NCBI GenBank assembly: GCA_911728435.2
Contig: OU452212.1
Coordinates: forward strand, 8,066,563-8,130,562
DNA length: 64,000 nucleotides
From: Apoderus coryli
Taxonomy: Eukaryota; Arthropoda; Insecta; Coleoptera; Attelabidae
Direction of reading: 5' to 3'
Shown: positions 55,801 to 64,000 of the stretch, piece by piece
Layout: the number at the start of each line of letters is the position of its first letter
Position numbering within the stretch: the stretch's first letter is position 1
Position numbers and translations under genes: made by a program
The notes under the pieces: model-generated
What the model was told of the DNA's origin: nothing
Seen by the model: only the letters and a program-made list of their open reading frames with translations
Databases searched by the model: none

Positions 55801-58800
55801 TAATTTAATGACGAAATTGATTAGTTTCCAGAACATTTAAACCCAAGGGACTTCAGCATTTATTAGTTTGTAAAAATATAACTTCATTTGAGGCTCTAAG
55901 ATGAAGATGGAGCTTCTTAGGTCTCTGTGGTGTTGGGTCTTTAATGGGCAATCAGATGCGCTAGCTCTTTCCAAGAAGTTTGGGTCATTCTCATGATATT
56001 CTTTTTGTTTTTCCCAATTTTCCGATTTCTATATTTCTTCTTCAATATTAGTTAAATGTACATCTTGAATTAAGGGTTCTGTAATTTTTGATCAAATATT
56101 TTTTGGGCAACCATATGCATTAAAACGTTGGTAACATTGAATGGTAATAATACTAATTAAACAATAATTATGATGTAAGAAGACAGCATTGTTTTGGCTT
56201 CCAATTGTTAATTATTATTCTATAGTATTTGAAGTCCGATTTAATACAAAAATGAATTATTTAAATAAATAAAAATAAATAATTGCTTAATAATGTTTAT
56301 AGTTTTGCATCAAAGATAAAAAATCTGGTTTAGTTCAACATTCGACCTCGTCAGAATGATTTTGTCTTTGCAACAGCACTTATTTTTGTATAAGGAACAA
56401 AAACATAAGCTTAAGCGGGGGAGCGGTTGGCATGGGCGCCGTTAGAAATATCTCCAAGAAGGGGCAATAGTAGTATCACAGTATAATAAATAATACAGTA
56501 TTCTGTCTTTCACGTTTGCAAGCCGTCTTGCGCATATCGTCGCGCATGCCGCCATTATGGGTTACAACGTCAAAATAATCGCATTGACGTAGATAGATAC
56601 AGTTCACCACTGTGTTCAATATATAGTTCATTGTCGGCGTGTACGAGATAAATAAATATTGTGTTTAAATCTAAATCTGTGTTTTGTGTTTTTGGTATAG
56701 TGTTCGTGAGAATTAAAAGGATTTTATTTTTATTAACGTGTCTTGGGATTCATACAATGAATAATCACAAAGGACATGTGTGTGTTGCAAAATGTTGTCC
56801 CAATAAGCGGTACACTTGCTCTAAACATTTTTTTCGCTTCCCCAAAGATCCTGTTAGGTGAGTAATAAGTAAAAATCAAGATAAATACTAGATAATTTTA
56901 CGTTTATAACAACTATTTGTATAACCGTAAAATTTATATTACGAAATGACAGTATCTAATATGTTTTTAAACTAAATACAAGTGAAACATAAACACAAGT
57001 TGTCACGTGGCTAGTTGTTATTTTATTGACAATATCATTATAAAGTTTCAAGAAGTCTTTGCCAAAATTTGCCTTTAAAGTTGCTGTTGTTGTAATTTGT
57101 GAATTAAACTACCCGTTTAAGTCACTACAACGATATTCATAATAAACCACGAAAATTGAAATAAACGCGATTTACTAATAAAGAAAAATAACAAACTAAA
57201 TACAAAACTGAAACGATTTTAACTGACCAATATAATATAGAAATTGAAAACTAATCAAAAATCTGACAATCTTAATTCTTTTTTGACAATAACAACTTTT
57301 TCCAATAGTTATTATTATTGTTATTAAAAATCACCCAATCATGTCAACATTTAACTGATAACACCACTTAAGGTTGTTTTCAATCACTATGACACACCAC
57401 AAATATTTCTGAAATTGACAGCGATATTATTATGTACTTAAATATTTTTACAAAAATAAAAATACAGTACTGTGGTTAGAAACCAAAAACTATAATTATT
57501 CTTAGTCAGGACCTGTTTTGTAACCCAAAATGGCGGCATCTTACGTCACACTTTTTTTCAAAGTGCGAACGTGGAGACGGAATGCTGTACTTATTAATGC
57601 TGTGGTAGTATGTAGGTCCACGATATTAATAACATTTCGTCGTATTTTCAGTAGTAATACCCCTAGGGTCTTGATAATACCGAGATAATTTTGTCATAGA
57701 GAATGGCGAAAGGCTATTATCCTTGAGCAACTCGCTTGAAGGATTCTCTATGACAAAATTTTGAGTATTTATCAAGGCCCGAGGAGTATTCGATAAGATA
57801 ATTTTTTTACTTTGTAGATATCAAAAATTTGATTGTCAATCTGACGTTTAATAATTTTCAATACAAAATGTATTAGTTTTAATCAAACGAATATTATTCA
57901 TTTTTATTTAAAACTACAGTTGTGAAAAGTACAATTGGTAAATGTTAAATTGAAAGAAGAGTTTGCTGAAGTTGACGGATTGTTAATTTACACTGTTGAA
58001 GAAATTCCTCGCATGGTGTTGATTATTTCACCATGGCGTTCTTGGTTAATATTCAAGTAAGGTTTAATTGAATTAGAGCCGCTATGTCCTGTTATTTTTA
58101 TTAATTGCTGTTCAGGAATTCCTTTATTTGCCAAATAGCTAACTGCAGTTGATCTGTTCGAATGATTGGATATCTTTTTACACTTAGTGTCCAAACCAAT
58201 AGCTTGAGCGGATGATTTGGTCCACATATTAATTGTTTCTTGCCTACCGGTATATTGTCAAACCATGTGTGTCACTTTCGGATTTCCAGAAACGATTTGG
58301 TCTTAAGAATAGGCGACTGGAAGTAATATTTTCCCCCCTTTTGGACAATAATTTATGGAATAACCGAACAAGGCATGCACTTTCGTTTGCAATATTTGGA
58401 ACAAGCCACTTACTATTTGTACAACTTTTCGATCCTCCTTGGCATGTTTTACTGAATATTGGATTGTATTCAATTCTGTTGGTTGGCGTTCCATCATTAT
58501 TTTTCTCAATCGTGAAATAATCTATAAGGCAATCAGCTGGTTCACCACCTCGCCAAGCTAACTCAACAGCTACAATATGGTAAAAAAAAATTTGTAAACC
58601 TTCTGGTGTACATATATCCCATAATCCAATGATTCTAGCCAAATCACTTGAACGCAAATTTGATGAACTGCATTTTTGTTTGTTTGGATCCTGCTGTAAT
58701 CTTTTACGTTTTGCATTTCTTGCATCTCGCGCATTTTTGAATATCACTGGTAAACGGGTCGAATACAATTTTGAAGTCATTGAAGTATTTTTCCTGGAGT

Positions 58801-61800
58801 AGCCTACTCGTAGTATTCCAAATTGTTTTTACAGTTGCTTATTTATATTCAGTTGCGTCAGCTTTTCTCATATTTACCGCATAATCTTTCAATATATTAG
58901 CCAAATTATGCAAACTCGTTTCAGCATTCAGTTCGTATTCTCTGGTCGCACAAAACTCGAGAAATACTTTCCATACATATTTTTTTGATTTGATTGTATT
59001 TTTTGGTATATTATTGGATAGAGATTAATTGCATCGTTAGATGCAATACAAAATCTTCGCGACATTTTTAAACTAGTTGTCAGTTTGATGTTTATTTAAT
59101 TTTTAATAAAAAAAACACTAAACTGAAAACACCACATGTAGGGTATTATCGCTGTCATCCAGAGGTGATTGGATGAAATTTGACACATGACTTAAAATTA
59201 AGTAATTTGATTGGTTACTATATTTAGTAAAAAATTATCAATTTAATTTCACAGAATATTCCACAATAATCGGGCGTTCCACAGGGTTCTCACTGTGGAC
59301 CAATTCTATGCCGCCATGAGGAAACAAAACGCCGCAACTGACAAACAAAGACAGCAAATTCTAGGGATGGTTTGGAGGGGTTCAACTAATAAAAGGTTCA
59401 ATTATTCTGGCTGATCGTCAAAAACAGTTCTTGTATCTGGTTTGAATTATTGTAGTAAATTCATTAATTATATAAAATAATTATTCGTAATGTGATCAAT
59501 AGAAGACTTGAGGGTCATACCCATAAGATTGTAATAAAATTGAGTCACTGATGAGGGAGCATTGAAGTTCCGCAACATGTGTGGCATTTGACATACTAAC
59601 CAATTATAGCACTCAATTTCTGGAGAGAAATATCAAATACAATATTAGAAGATTATTTACAGATAGCTCCAAGTCCAATAAAGGGATTGGAGCAGGAGTA
59701 TCCGGGCTTAGAACGAGATGTCAAAACCAATGGGAACCTATACCAGGGTATTTTGTGTACAATACAAAGTGGGACATTACAATGTATTTTGTTAGTCAGG
59801 CGAAATCCGAAAGTGACACTTGGTTTGACAATATACCGGTAGGCAAGAATACAATTAATATGTGGACCAAATCATCCGCGCAAGCTATTGGTTTGGACAC
59901 TAAGTGTAAAAAGATATCCAATCATTCGAACAGATCAACTGCAGTTAGCCATTTGGCAAATAAAGGAATTCCTGAACAGCAATTAATAAAAATAACAGGA
60001 CATAGCAGCTCTAATTCAATTAAACCGTACTTGAATATTAACCAAGAACGCCATGGTGAAATAATCAACACCATGCGAGGAATTTCTTCAACAGTGGAAA
60101 TTAACAATCCGTCAACTTCAGCAAACTCTTCTTCCAATTTAACATTTACCAATTGTACTTTTCACAACTGTAGTTTTAAATAAAAATTAATAATATTTGT
60201 TTGATTAAAACTAATACATTTTGTATTGAAAATTATTAAACGTCAGATTGACAATCAAATTTTGTTATCTACAAAGTAAAAAATTATCTTATCGAATACT
60301 CCTCGGGCCTTGATAAATACTCAAAATTTTGTCATAGAGAATCCTTCAAGCGAGTTGCTATTGGGCCATTAACAAGCAACACGCTTTCGGCATTCTCTAT
60401 GACAAAATTATCTCGGTATTATCAAGACCCTAGGGGTATTACTACTGGGAATATTACTGAACTACACTAAATTTGTGATAAAACTGCTAATGCTGTCTTC
60501 CGTCATGGTCTGTCTTTCAACATTTATGTTTTGGAAATTTGGAAAAAATAGTAAAATAAACTTCTTGTCTAATTCTTGAAAATATTGTAGCCATATCAAC
60601 AGATACATTATTATGGATCCGAAAAAATAACATTCACAACATTTTAACACGTAATTCAATTTAATATTGTTTATTTTTATACAGAATCTTTCATGAAATA
60701 AAAATACTTCATCCTCGTGGATATCGTCGCTATATACCTTTCATGTTTGTTTTAGATATTATGTTAAATAAGTTAATGAAATTTCTGTGTACACAATATT
60801 AATTTCAAAAATAAATAAAGTGTTGAAAACTTTGCAAATTACGTGAGAACTGTTTTTTTATTTGGGAATCCCGATGCTTCTGGCAACACTTGGATATCTC
60901 CCCGAATCTCCGGTTCAGCCACAACTCACCGAATGAAAATTCTGGTTGAAATATAAAATTGCTTTTGGTGTGACGCAGGGTTCAATGTTGGGGCCTGTCT
61001 TGTTCTGCTTTTATTTGGCCCAAATGTAACACACTTGTTCATATCGACGTTAGAACTCCATTTTATTGAGGTTTAACAACGCCAAACACACCTCTGAAGT
61101 ATCAATTCGTTGTTGTTCTCGGTCGACTGTGAGTTCACGCGGCACCCACTTTGCACAGAGCTTTCGCATACTCAAATGTTCGTGTAAAACGGTAAAAGCA
61201 CTACCATCTGATGTCTTTACAATGTCAGCTAGCTCGTGGACCTTCAATTTCCGATCGTTCATATCCAATTTGTGAATAACAGCCTCATTTGGGCGTCCAC
61301 TGCGCTCTGCATCATTTGTGCTGGTACGACCACGTTTAAATTCAGCAATCCACTTTGCAAATTGTGGTGAGTGAGTGCAACTTATATAGGAACAAGATTT
61401 TTGCGTTCTGGGTTAGAGGGTATACCAGGAGCGAAGCCTTGGGTCAGGAATCTTAATTAAGCAAGTTGCGTTAACGCATTTTTTATTCGTATTAAATCTA
61501 ATTAGTTCTTGTTTTAACCCTGGTATTTCCTTTCCAGAAAACTTTACTCTGATCTACAATACACGATGTCCGAAAATGTACCGCATCTTAGAAAAACAAT
61601 ACGTGATGACATTGATGAAAAACGGCGTATTCAAATACTGGAGAAACAAAACAAATTCATTTGTTGAAGACGACATCGCGAAGCACGAAAGCTATTGTAT
61701 AGAACATGCTAGGAAAGATAGCTTCGATGGGTTAAGCTTCTTCTACTGTTTACCAGGCGTAAAAGTGAAGGAAAAATTCAAATATACCCTAGTTTCAAAA

Positions 61801-61978
61801 ATACTATCATGTGTTTTTCTTGTATTAACGGTTGCGGTGTACAGTTTGTTGAATGAAATGAAGAATACGTTTGGGAAGATTTTGGTTAACTATTGTGTAG
61901 CTGATTTTTTCACGATGGGACTTTTGGCGTATACGCAAGTTTATACTAATGAGGGACCATTTGATTGTAGGATAAGGG
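52832..61978 (+). CDS. Methuselah-like secretin-family GPCR, 5' two exons (partial in window)
   Basis: Exon 1 is 52832-53555 and exon 2 is 61538-61978, with matching phase 1 (ACA G|AA AAC). The protein starts with a signal peptide (MLNNYYLTLFIFINLQSF). A Cys-rich Methuselah ectodomain follows, with repeated Cys-Cys pairs (IRKCCGEH, FPKCCPLNYVYN, VKKCCPDGQSF) and several N-glycosylation sites. Exon 2 completes the ectodomain (NFTLIYNTRCPKMYRI, ESYCIEHARKD, FFYCLPG) and enters TM1-TM2 (LSCVFLVLTVAVYSLLNE, then KILVNYCVADFFTMGLLAY). A donor g|gtaagt follows, and the remaining transmembrane exons lie beyond the window. Intron 1 is about 8 kb and contains mariner, THAP and Crypton sequence. The family includes the Drosophila longevity receptor Methuselah, but the ligand here is unknown. 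A short upstream ATG frame (52825, 5 codons) overlaps the start. Confidence 0.88.
53719..55051 (-). mobile_element. mariner transposon, copy 2, inactive
   Basis: A 1,333-bp paralogue of the element at 33.1 kb, flanked by TA, with the same ends (cgaggcatgttttttaagta ... acggtacttactaaaaaatg). The transposase N-terminal half (from 54890) and C-terminal half (54246-53818) are separated by frameshifts, including two extra A residues near 54270 and 54420 and an insertion of about 32 bp near 54450-54485. The stop seen in copy 1 is not present here (the codon is CAG). The third catalytic Asp is replaced by His (SPDLAPSHYHLF), a different change from copy 1. It lies in the first intron of the Methuselah-like gene on the opposite strand. 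Confidence 0.93.
55052..56560. other. Receptor intron 1, no recognised feature
   Basis: AT-rich. The string tatacgaggtccagtcataa at about 55418 looks like a mariner-type terminal repeat without a partner in view. Confidence 0.4.
56757..56857 (+). CDS. Orphan first coding exon of a THAP-type zinc finger
   Basis: An ATG at 56757 opens MNNHKGHVCVAKCCPNKRYT followed by CSKHFFRFPKDPVR. A strong donor (ag|gtgagt) follows at 56857/56858. The spacing Cys-x3-Cys, followed by FFRFPKDP, is the start of a THAP domain (C2CH zinc-coordinating DNA-binding module), whose first exon commonly ends just here. The second Cys-x2-His pair would be in the next exon, which I cannot find. The CpG-bearing DNA at about 56520-56600 could be its promoter. 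It lies in sense orientation within the receptor intron, so it may be a nested gene, an alternative exon, or the remnant of a P-element-like or THAP-bearing transposon. Confidence 0.5.
56858..57645. other. Receptor intron 1, AT-rich, with YY1-like site
   Basis: No exon is recognised. A YY1-like aaaatggcggcat lies at about 57529, next to a cAMP-element-like tacgtcac. A complementary gccgccattatgg is upstream at about 56548. Confidence 0.35.
57648..57805. repeat. Palindromic terminal repeat, copy near Crypton C
   Basis: About 48-bp imperfect inverted repeats (aatacccctagggtcttgat...tgtcatagagaat and its diverged complement ending cctcggg...aatact) flank about 45 bp. The same unit in the opposite orientation is at 60293-60449, and half of it is at about 15620-15690. 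Confidence 0.7.
57806..59240 (-). mobile_element. Crypton-like element copy C (minus strand, internally deleted)
   Basis: On the minus strand the 5' leader (about 59240-59070) and a start MSRRF (about 59065) match copy A. They continue through KDYAVNMRKAD (about 58890) and LARIIGLWDICTPEGLQIFF (about 58640-58580) to WRGGEPADCLIDYFTIEKNN. After an internal deletion near 58320 the catalytic C-terminus follows: MWTKSSAQAIGLDTKCKKIS, NHSNRSTAVSYLANKGIPEQ and ITGHSGSNSIKPYLNI (58227-57990). The active-site His, Arg, GH and Tyr are kept, but frameshifts and the deletion prevent a whole protein. Where copy A is disrupted by 18S rDNA, copy C has a simple junction. Confidence 0.7.
59540..59592 (+). 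mobile_element. Trace of the SINE hammerhead-like core
   Basis: gtcactgatgagggagcatt, then gaagttccgcaacatgtgtg and gcatttg, resembles the core of the SINE at 19.3 and 20.5 kb. GAAAC has become GCAAC. It immediately precedes Crypton copy B. Confidence 0.4.
59581..60290 (+). mobile_element. Chimeric ORF: RNase H-like fragment joined to Crypton recombinase C-terminus (copy B)
   Basis: One open frame (59581-60183, 200 codons) begins with NIRRLFTDSSKSNKGIGAGV, the opening strand of a LINE-type RNase H (T-D-x-S-K...G-x-G-A-G). At about residue 75 it changes into SESDTWFDNIPVGKNTINMW and the full tyrosine-recombinase C-terminus (NHSNRSTAVSHLANKGIPEQ, ITGHSSSNSIKPYLNI, FTNCTFHNCSFK). Copies A and C have different upstream sequence, so the join is specific to this copy. 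The first Met may be fortuitous. Its 3' flank is the inverse of copy C's 3' flank, giving a head-to-head pair. Confidence 0.7.
60293..60449. repeat. Palindromic terminal repeat, copy near Crypton B
   Basis: Inverse counterpart of 57648-57805. Inner inverted segments attttgtcatagagaat (about 60334) and attctctatgacaaaat (about 60394) form a hairpin of about 17 bp within the longer imperfect palindrome. Confidence 0.7.
60956..61030 (+). mobile_element. Short LINE RT motif-B scrap, second copy
   Basis: Encodes IAFGVTQGSMLGPVLFCF followed by YLAQM and a stop. It is nearly identical to the minus-strand scrap at 34430-34580. Confidence 0.55.
61035..61385 (-). mobile_element. mariner transposase N-terminal remnant
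   Basis: The minus strand gives FAKWIAEFKRGRTSTNDAER followed by SGRPNEAV (about 61370-61285). After a frame change near 61270 it continues as MNDRKLKVHELADIVKTSDG and LSMRKLCAKWVPRELTVDRE (to about 61110). This is the second HTH and linker of a mariner transposase of yet another subfamily. No catalytic domain is attached. Confidence 0.75.
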
Positions 61979-63840
61979 GTAAGTATCTTGTTCTAAATGC
62001 TTCATAATAGGTTGGGCACCTTTTTTTTAAGACACACTGGTTTCTAATGAAACATTGTGAATTGATTTGGGGATTTTTATCTCTTTACTCGTTCCTGCAG
62101 AATCTTTCAAACATGACTTTCTTTAAATTGTTGCTTTTAACAGATTTAGAAAGTCTTCTATGATTTTTTCCAATTATTGTAGAAACTTTCATGATTAAAT
62201 GTTAAATTTTAGAAAGTGATGTGAGTTTGCATTACCTAAATCATGTCAAACAATTACTTTAACATTATCGATAATTAACTTTTCGTTCAGACAATTGTTA
62301 TGTACTTTCACTCGCCAAAACAAGCGGACCGAACCAAATTTTGCCTTCATTACAAATTATTTATAATTAGATTCATGAGATTCGATTTTTTACTATTAAT
62401 GTCCACTGAAATTTACAGCATGTAAAACAAACTACCGATTTTTTTTTCGTAGTTTAAGACGCCAAATTTTGTCTTTGGAGCTTTTGATTCTGAGGGTTTC
62501 ATGGTACTCTTCTCAGGGTTGTAGAACTTTAATTCCTATTTCCATTTGCGGAATTCTCCCATTGTAACGAAGCTGTCAGACATAATCATATGCCTATTTG
62601 GATGCTTATCATTGGGGCTTTTGCTTTGATCCATCAGTATACCATAGGGATGAGTTCTTTTCGGCCCTCTGCTCGCTAATGACCTGTTCCAATCGAATTT
62701 GAAGGTCATGCTCGCTTGGAAAAGCGTCCATCGGGTTTCTCCTGAATTTGATGCGATCAGGTTCAGAATTTTTGTGTCACTAGGGGTAAATCTAGTGAAT
62801 AGATAACCTTATTGTAAACAGTTGCAAAGACAGGGTCATATTCTTTCATCTCTTTCGATGTGACACACTCTGTAAAGGTTCTAACAAATTTAAATACTTT
62901 GGCGGCTACAATAAACATCAGTACAAAGTAAATTTCGCTTTGTTATTACATTTGAGTTTATTTAAAGACAAAATATTTTAAACGTAGTCAGAAAGCTGTT
63001 AAATCTTAATATCAATTATAATAAATCATGATTATTGAACAGAGTGGTATAGCACAATTATTTTTTTGGTGATTTCCGAAATAATTGATTTTCAGATGAA
63101 TCAACTTCATTGCAGCAGATTCAAACCCAAACTTCATCTATTCCTTCAAAGTATTCCGCACTAGAGGAGGAGTTTTTATCTTTTGTATCATCAGCCAACT
63201 TCGAATTCATTCTTGATTACTGCTTTTCCAGGCACTATTAAAGAAGTTAGAGTTTCCAAGCAGATTTTGGATCTTTCATGATTGAAGTTTCCAAAGAATC
63301 TCAGGAAGATTTCGCTGTCTGTTTCCACCTTAATTCTGAACTTCTCCTTGTATTTGTGTTTCCCTAAGCAGCTCAACGGTTCAGGCCCTATAAAAGGGGT
63401 CTAAAGAGATGATAGAAAAAACAGGATTCAACGTCCTTTTCGCCCCATTAGTTTTGTGGTTGGTTTCTACAACCATTTATGTGACTCATATTTGAGCCAG
63501 ACAATTGTTCTAGGCGAGTTTTTTTTTCCAGCAACACAAGACAAACCTAGTCAACCCTGTATTAAAGCAACGTACAATTGTTTGTTATACGCATTTTGTG
63601 TTTTGTTTCCCATGGTATAGCAATCGTAAAATGTCCACATTTATTTGTTGGCTTTAGTTAATTGATTATTGTTTCTTAAAATAACAAATTTTGTGAAATG
63701 AGAATCATGTAATTGTTTTGCAGAAAAATGTGAGATTTTTAAATGTCCTGAAATACTTATGTGTTCTCATTTCGACAAAGTTCAAGTTTATATTTGATCA
63801 GGATTGTATACTAATAATATTTGAGGTTTATTTGGTTTTC
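61979..63840. other. Receptor intron 2, with faint LINE RNase H trace
   Basis: Mostly non-coding. On the minus strand at about 62735-62620 a frame reads RLEQVISEQRAEKNSSLWYT followed by DGSKQKP, like the start of a LINE RNase H domain (YTDGSK). Otherwise nothing is recognised. Confidence 0.35.
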
Positions 63841-63849
63841 ATTTGGCCT

Positions 63850-64000
63850 AATAATCCTTATCAAATGTAAATCACTTGCTGCAGAGCTTTTTCCAATCCT
63901 CGAAGCACTTCTCATATGCTCATTTGTGTATGGCCTTGAGCTTTTCCAGCAATGCGGTCTTTGCCTCCTCAATCGTGGCGAAACGCTGCTATTTCATGGG
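63850..64000 (-). mobile_element. mariner transposase C-terminal remnant at window edge
   Basis: The minus strand reads QRFATIEEAKTALLEKLKAI, a stop, then AYEKCFEDWKKLCSK. This is the final helix region of mariner transposases. Two in-frame stops are visible, and the element continues beyond the window. Confidence 0.65.

Overview
The window is nuclear DNA of an animal, almost certainly an insect and possibly a beetle, though the order is a guess. The evidence is spliced genes with short AT-rich introns, a Methuselah-type receptor, and a dense load of arthropod-type transposons: mariner, RTE, R1-like and CR1/Jockey-like LINEs, a Penelope-like element, Crypton-type tyrosine recombinase elements and a tRNA-headed SINE. 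There are no CRISPR arrays, operons or bacterial features.

Layout. Bases 1-27,400 hold no intact host gene that I can support. They are a graveyard of LINE 3' ends, a mariner scrap, an R1-like scrap, an RTE element, a Crypton copy interrupted by a 690-bp 18S rDNA fragment, a LINE reverse transcriptase on the minus strand, tandem SINE and exon-like repeats, and a Penelope-like element with an open 568-codon frame and 150-bp inverted arms. From 27,500 to 48,400 there is a compact cluster of conserved genes: ATAD3 (+), PDE12 (-), JMJD7 (+), CSTF1 (-), TRIM45 (+) and LYRM7 (+). I could rebuild intron-exon structures with consistent phases for all of them. From 52,832 onward lies a Methuselah-like GPCR (+) whose first intron is about 8 kb and is packed with a mariner copy, an orphan THAP exon and an inverted pair of Crypton copies. 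This gene runs off the right edge.

Functions. ATAD3 (inner-membrane AAA+ ATPase), PDE12 (a family of 2',5'-phosphodiesterase / poly(A) exonucleases) and LYRM7 (complex III assembly) are mitochondrial in other animals. CSTF1 is a 3'-end processing factor, JMJD7 a lysyl hydroxylase and TRIM45 a RING E3 ligase with a filamin-type domain. PDE12 and JMJD7 share a 370-bp divergent promoter region. JMJD7 and CSTF1 converge with only 53 bp between their stop codons.

Most interesting signal. Intron 5 of ATAD3 contains a 457-bp retroelement flanked by a perfect 16-bp target-site duplication. It carries a textbook type I hammerhead self-cleaving ribozyme (29337-29380) and a roughly 100-bp direct terminal repeat at a 331-bp period, which is the architecture of a retrozyme or Penelope-related non-autonomous element. 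A decayed relative lies in the first intron of TRIM45, with the outer stem I kept by different but still complementary bases. Related but non-canonical hammerhead-like cores occur in the Penelope arms and in the SINE.
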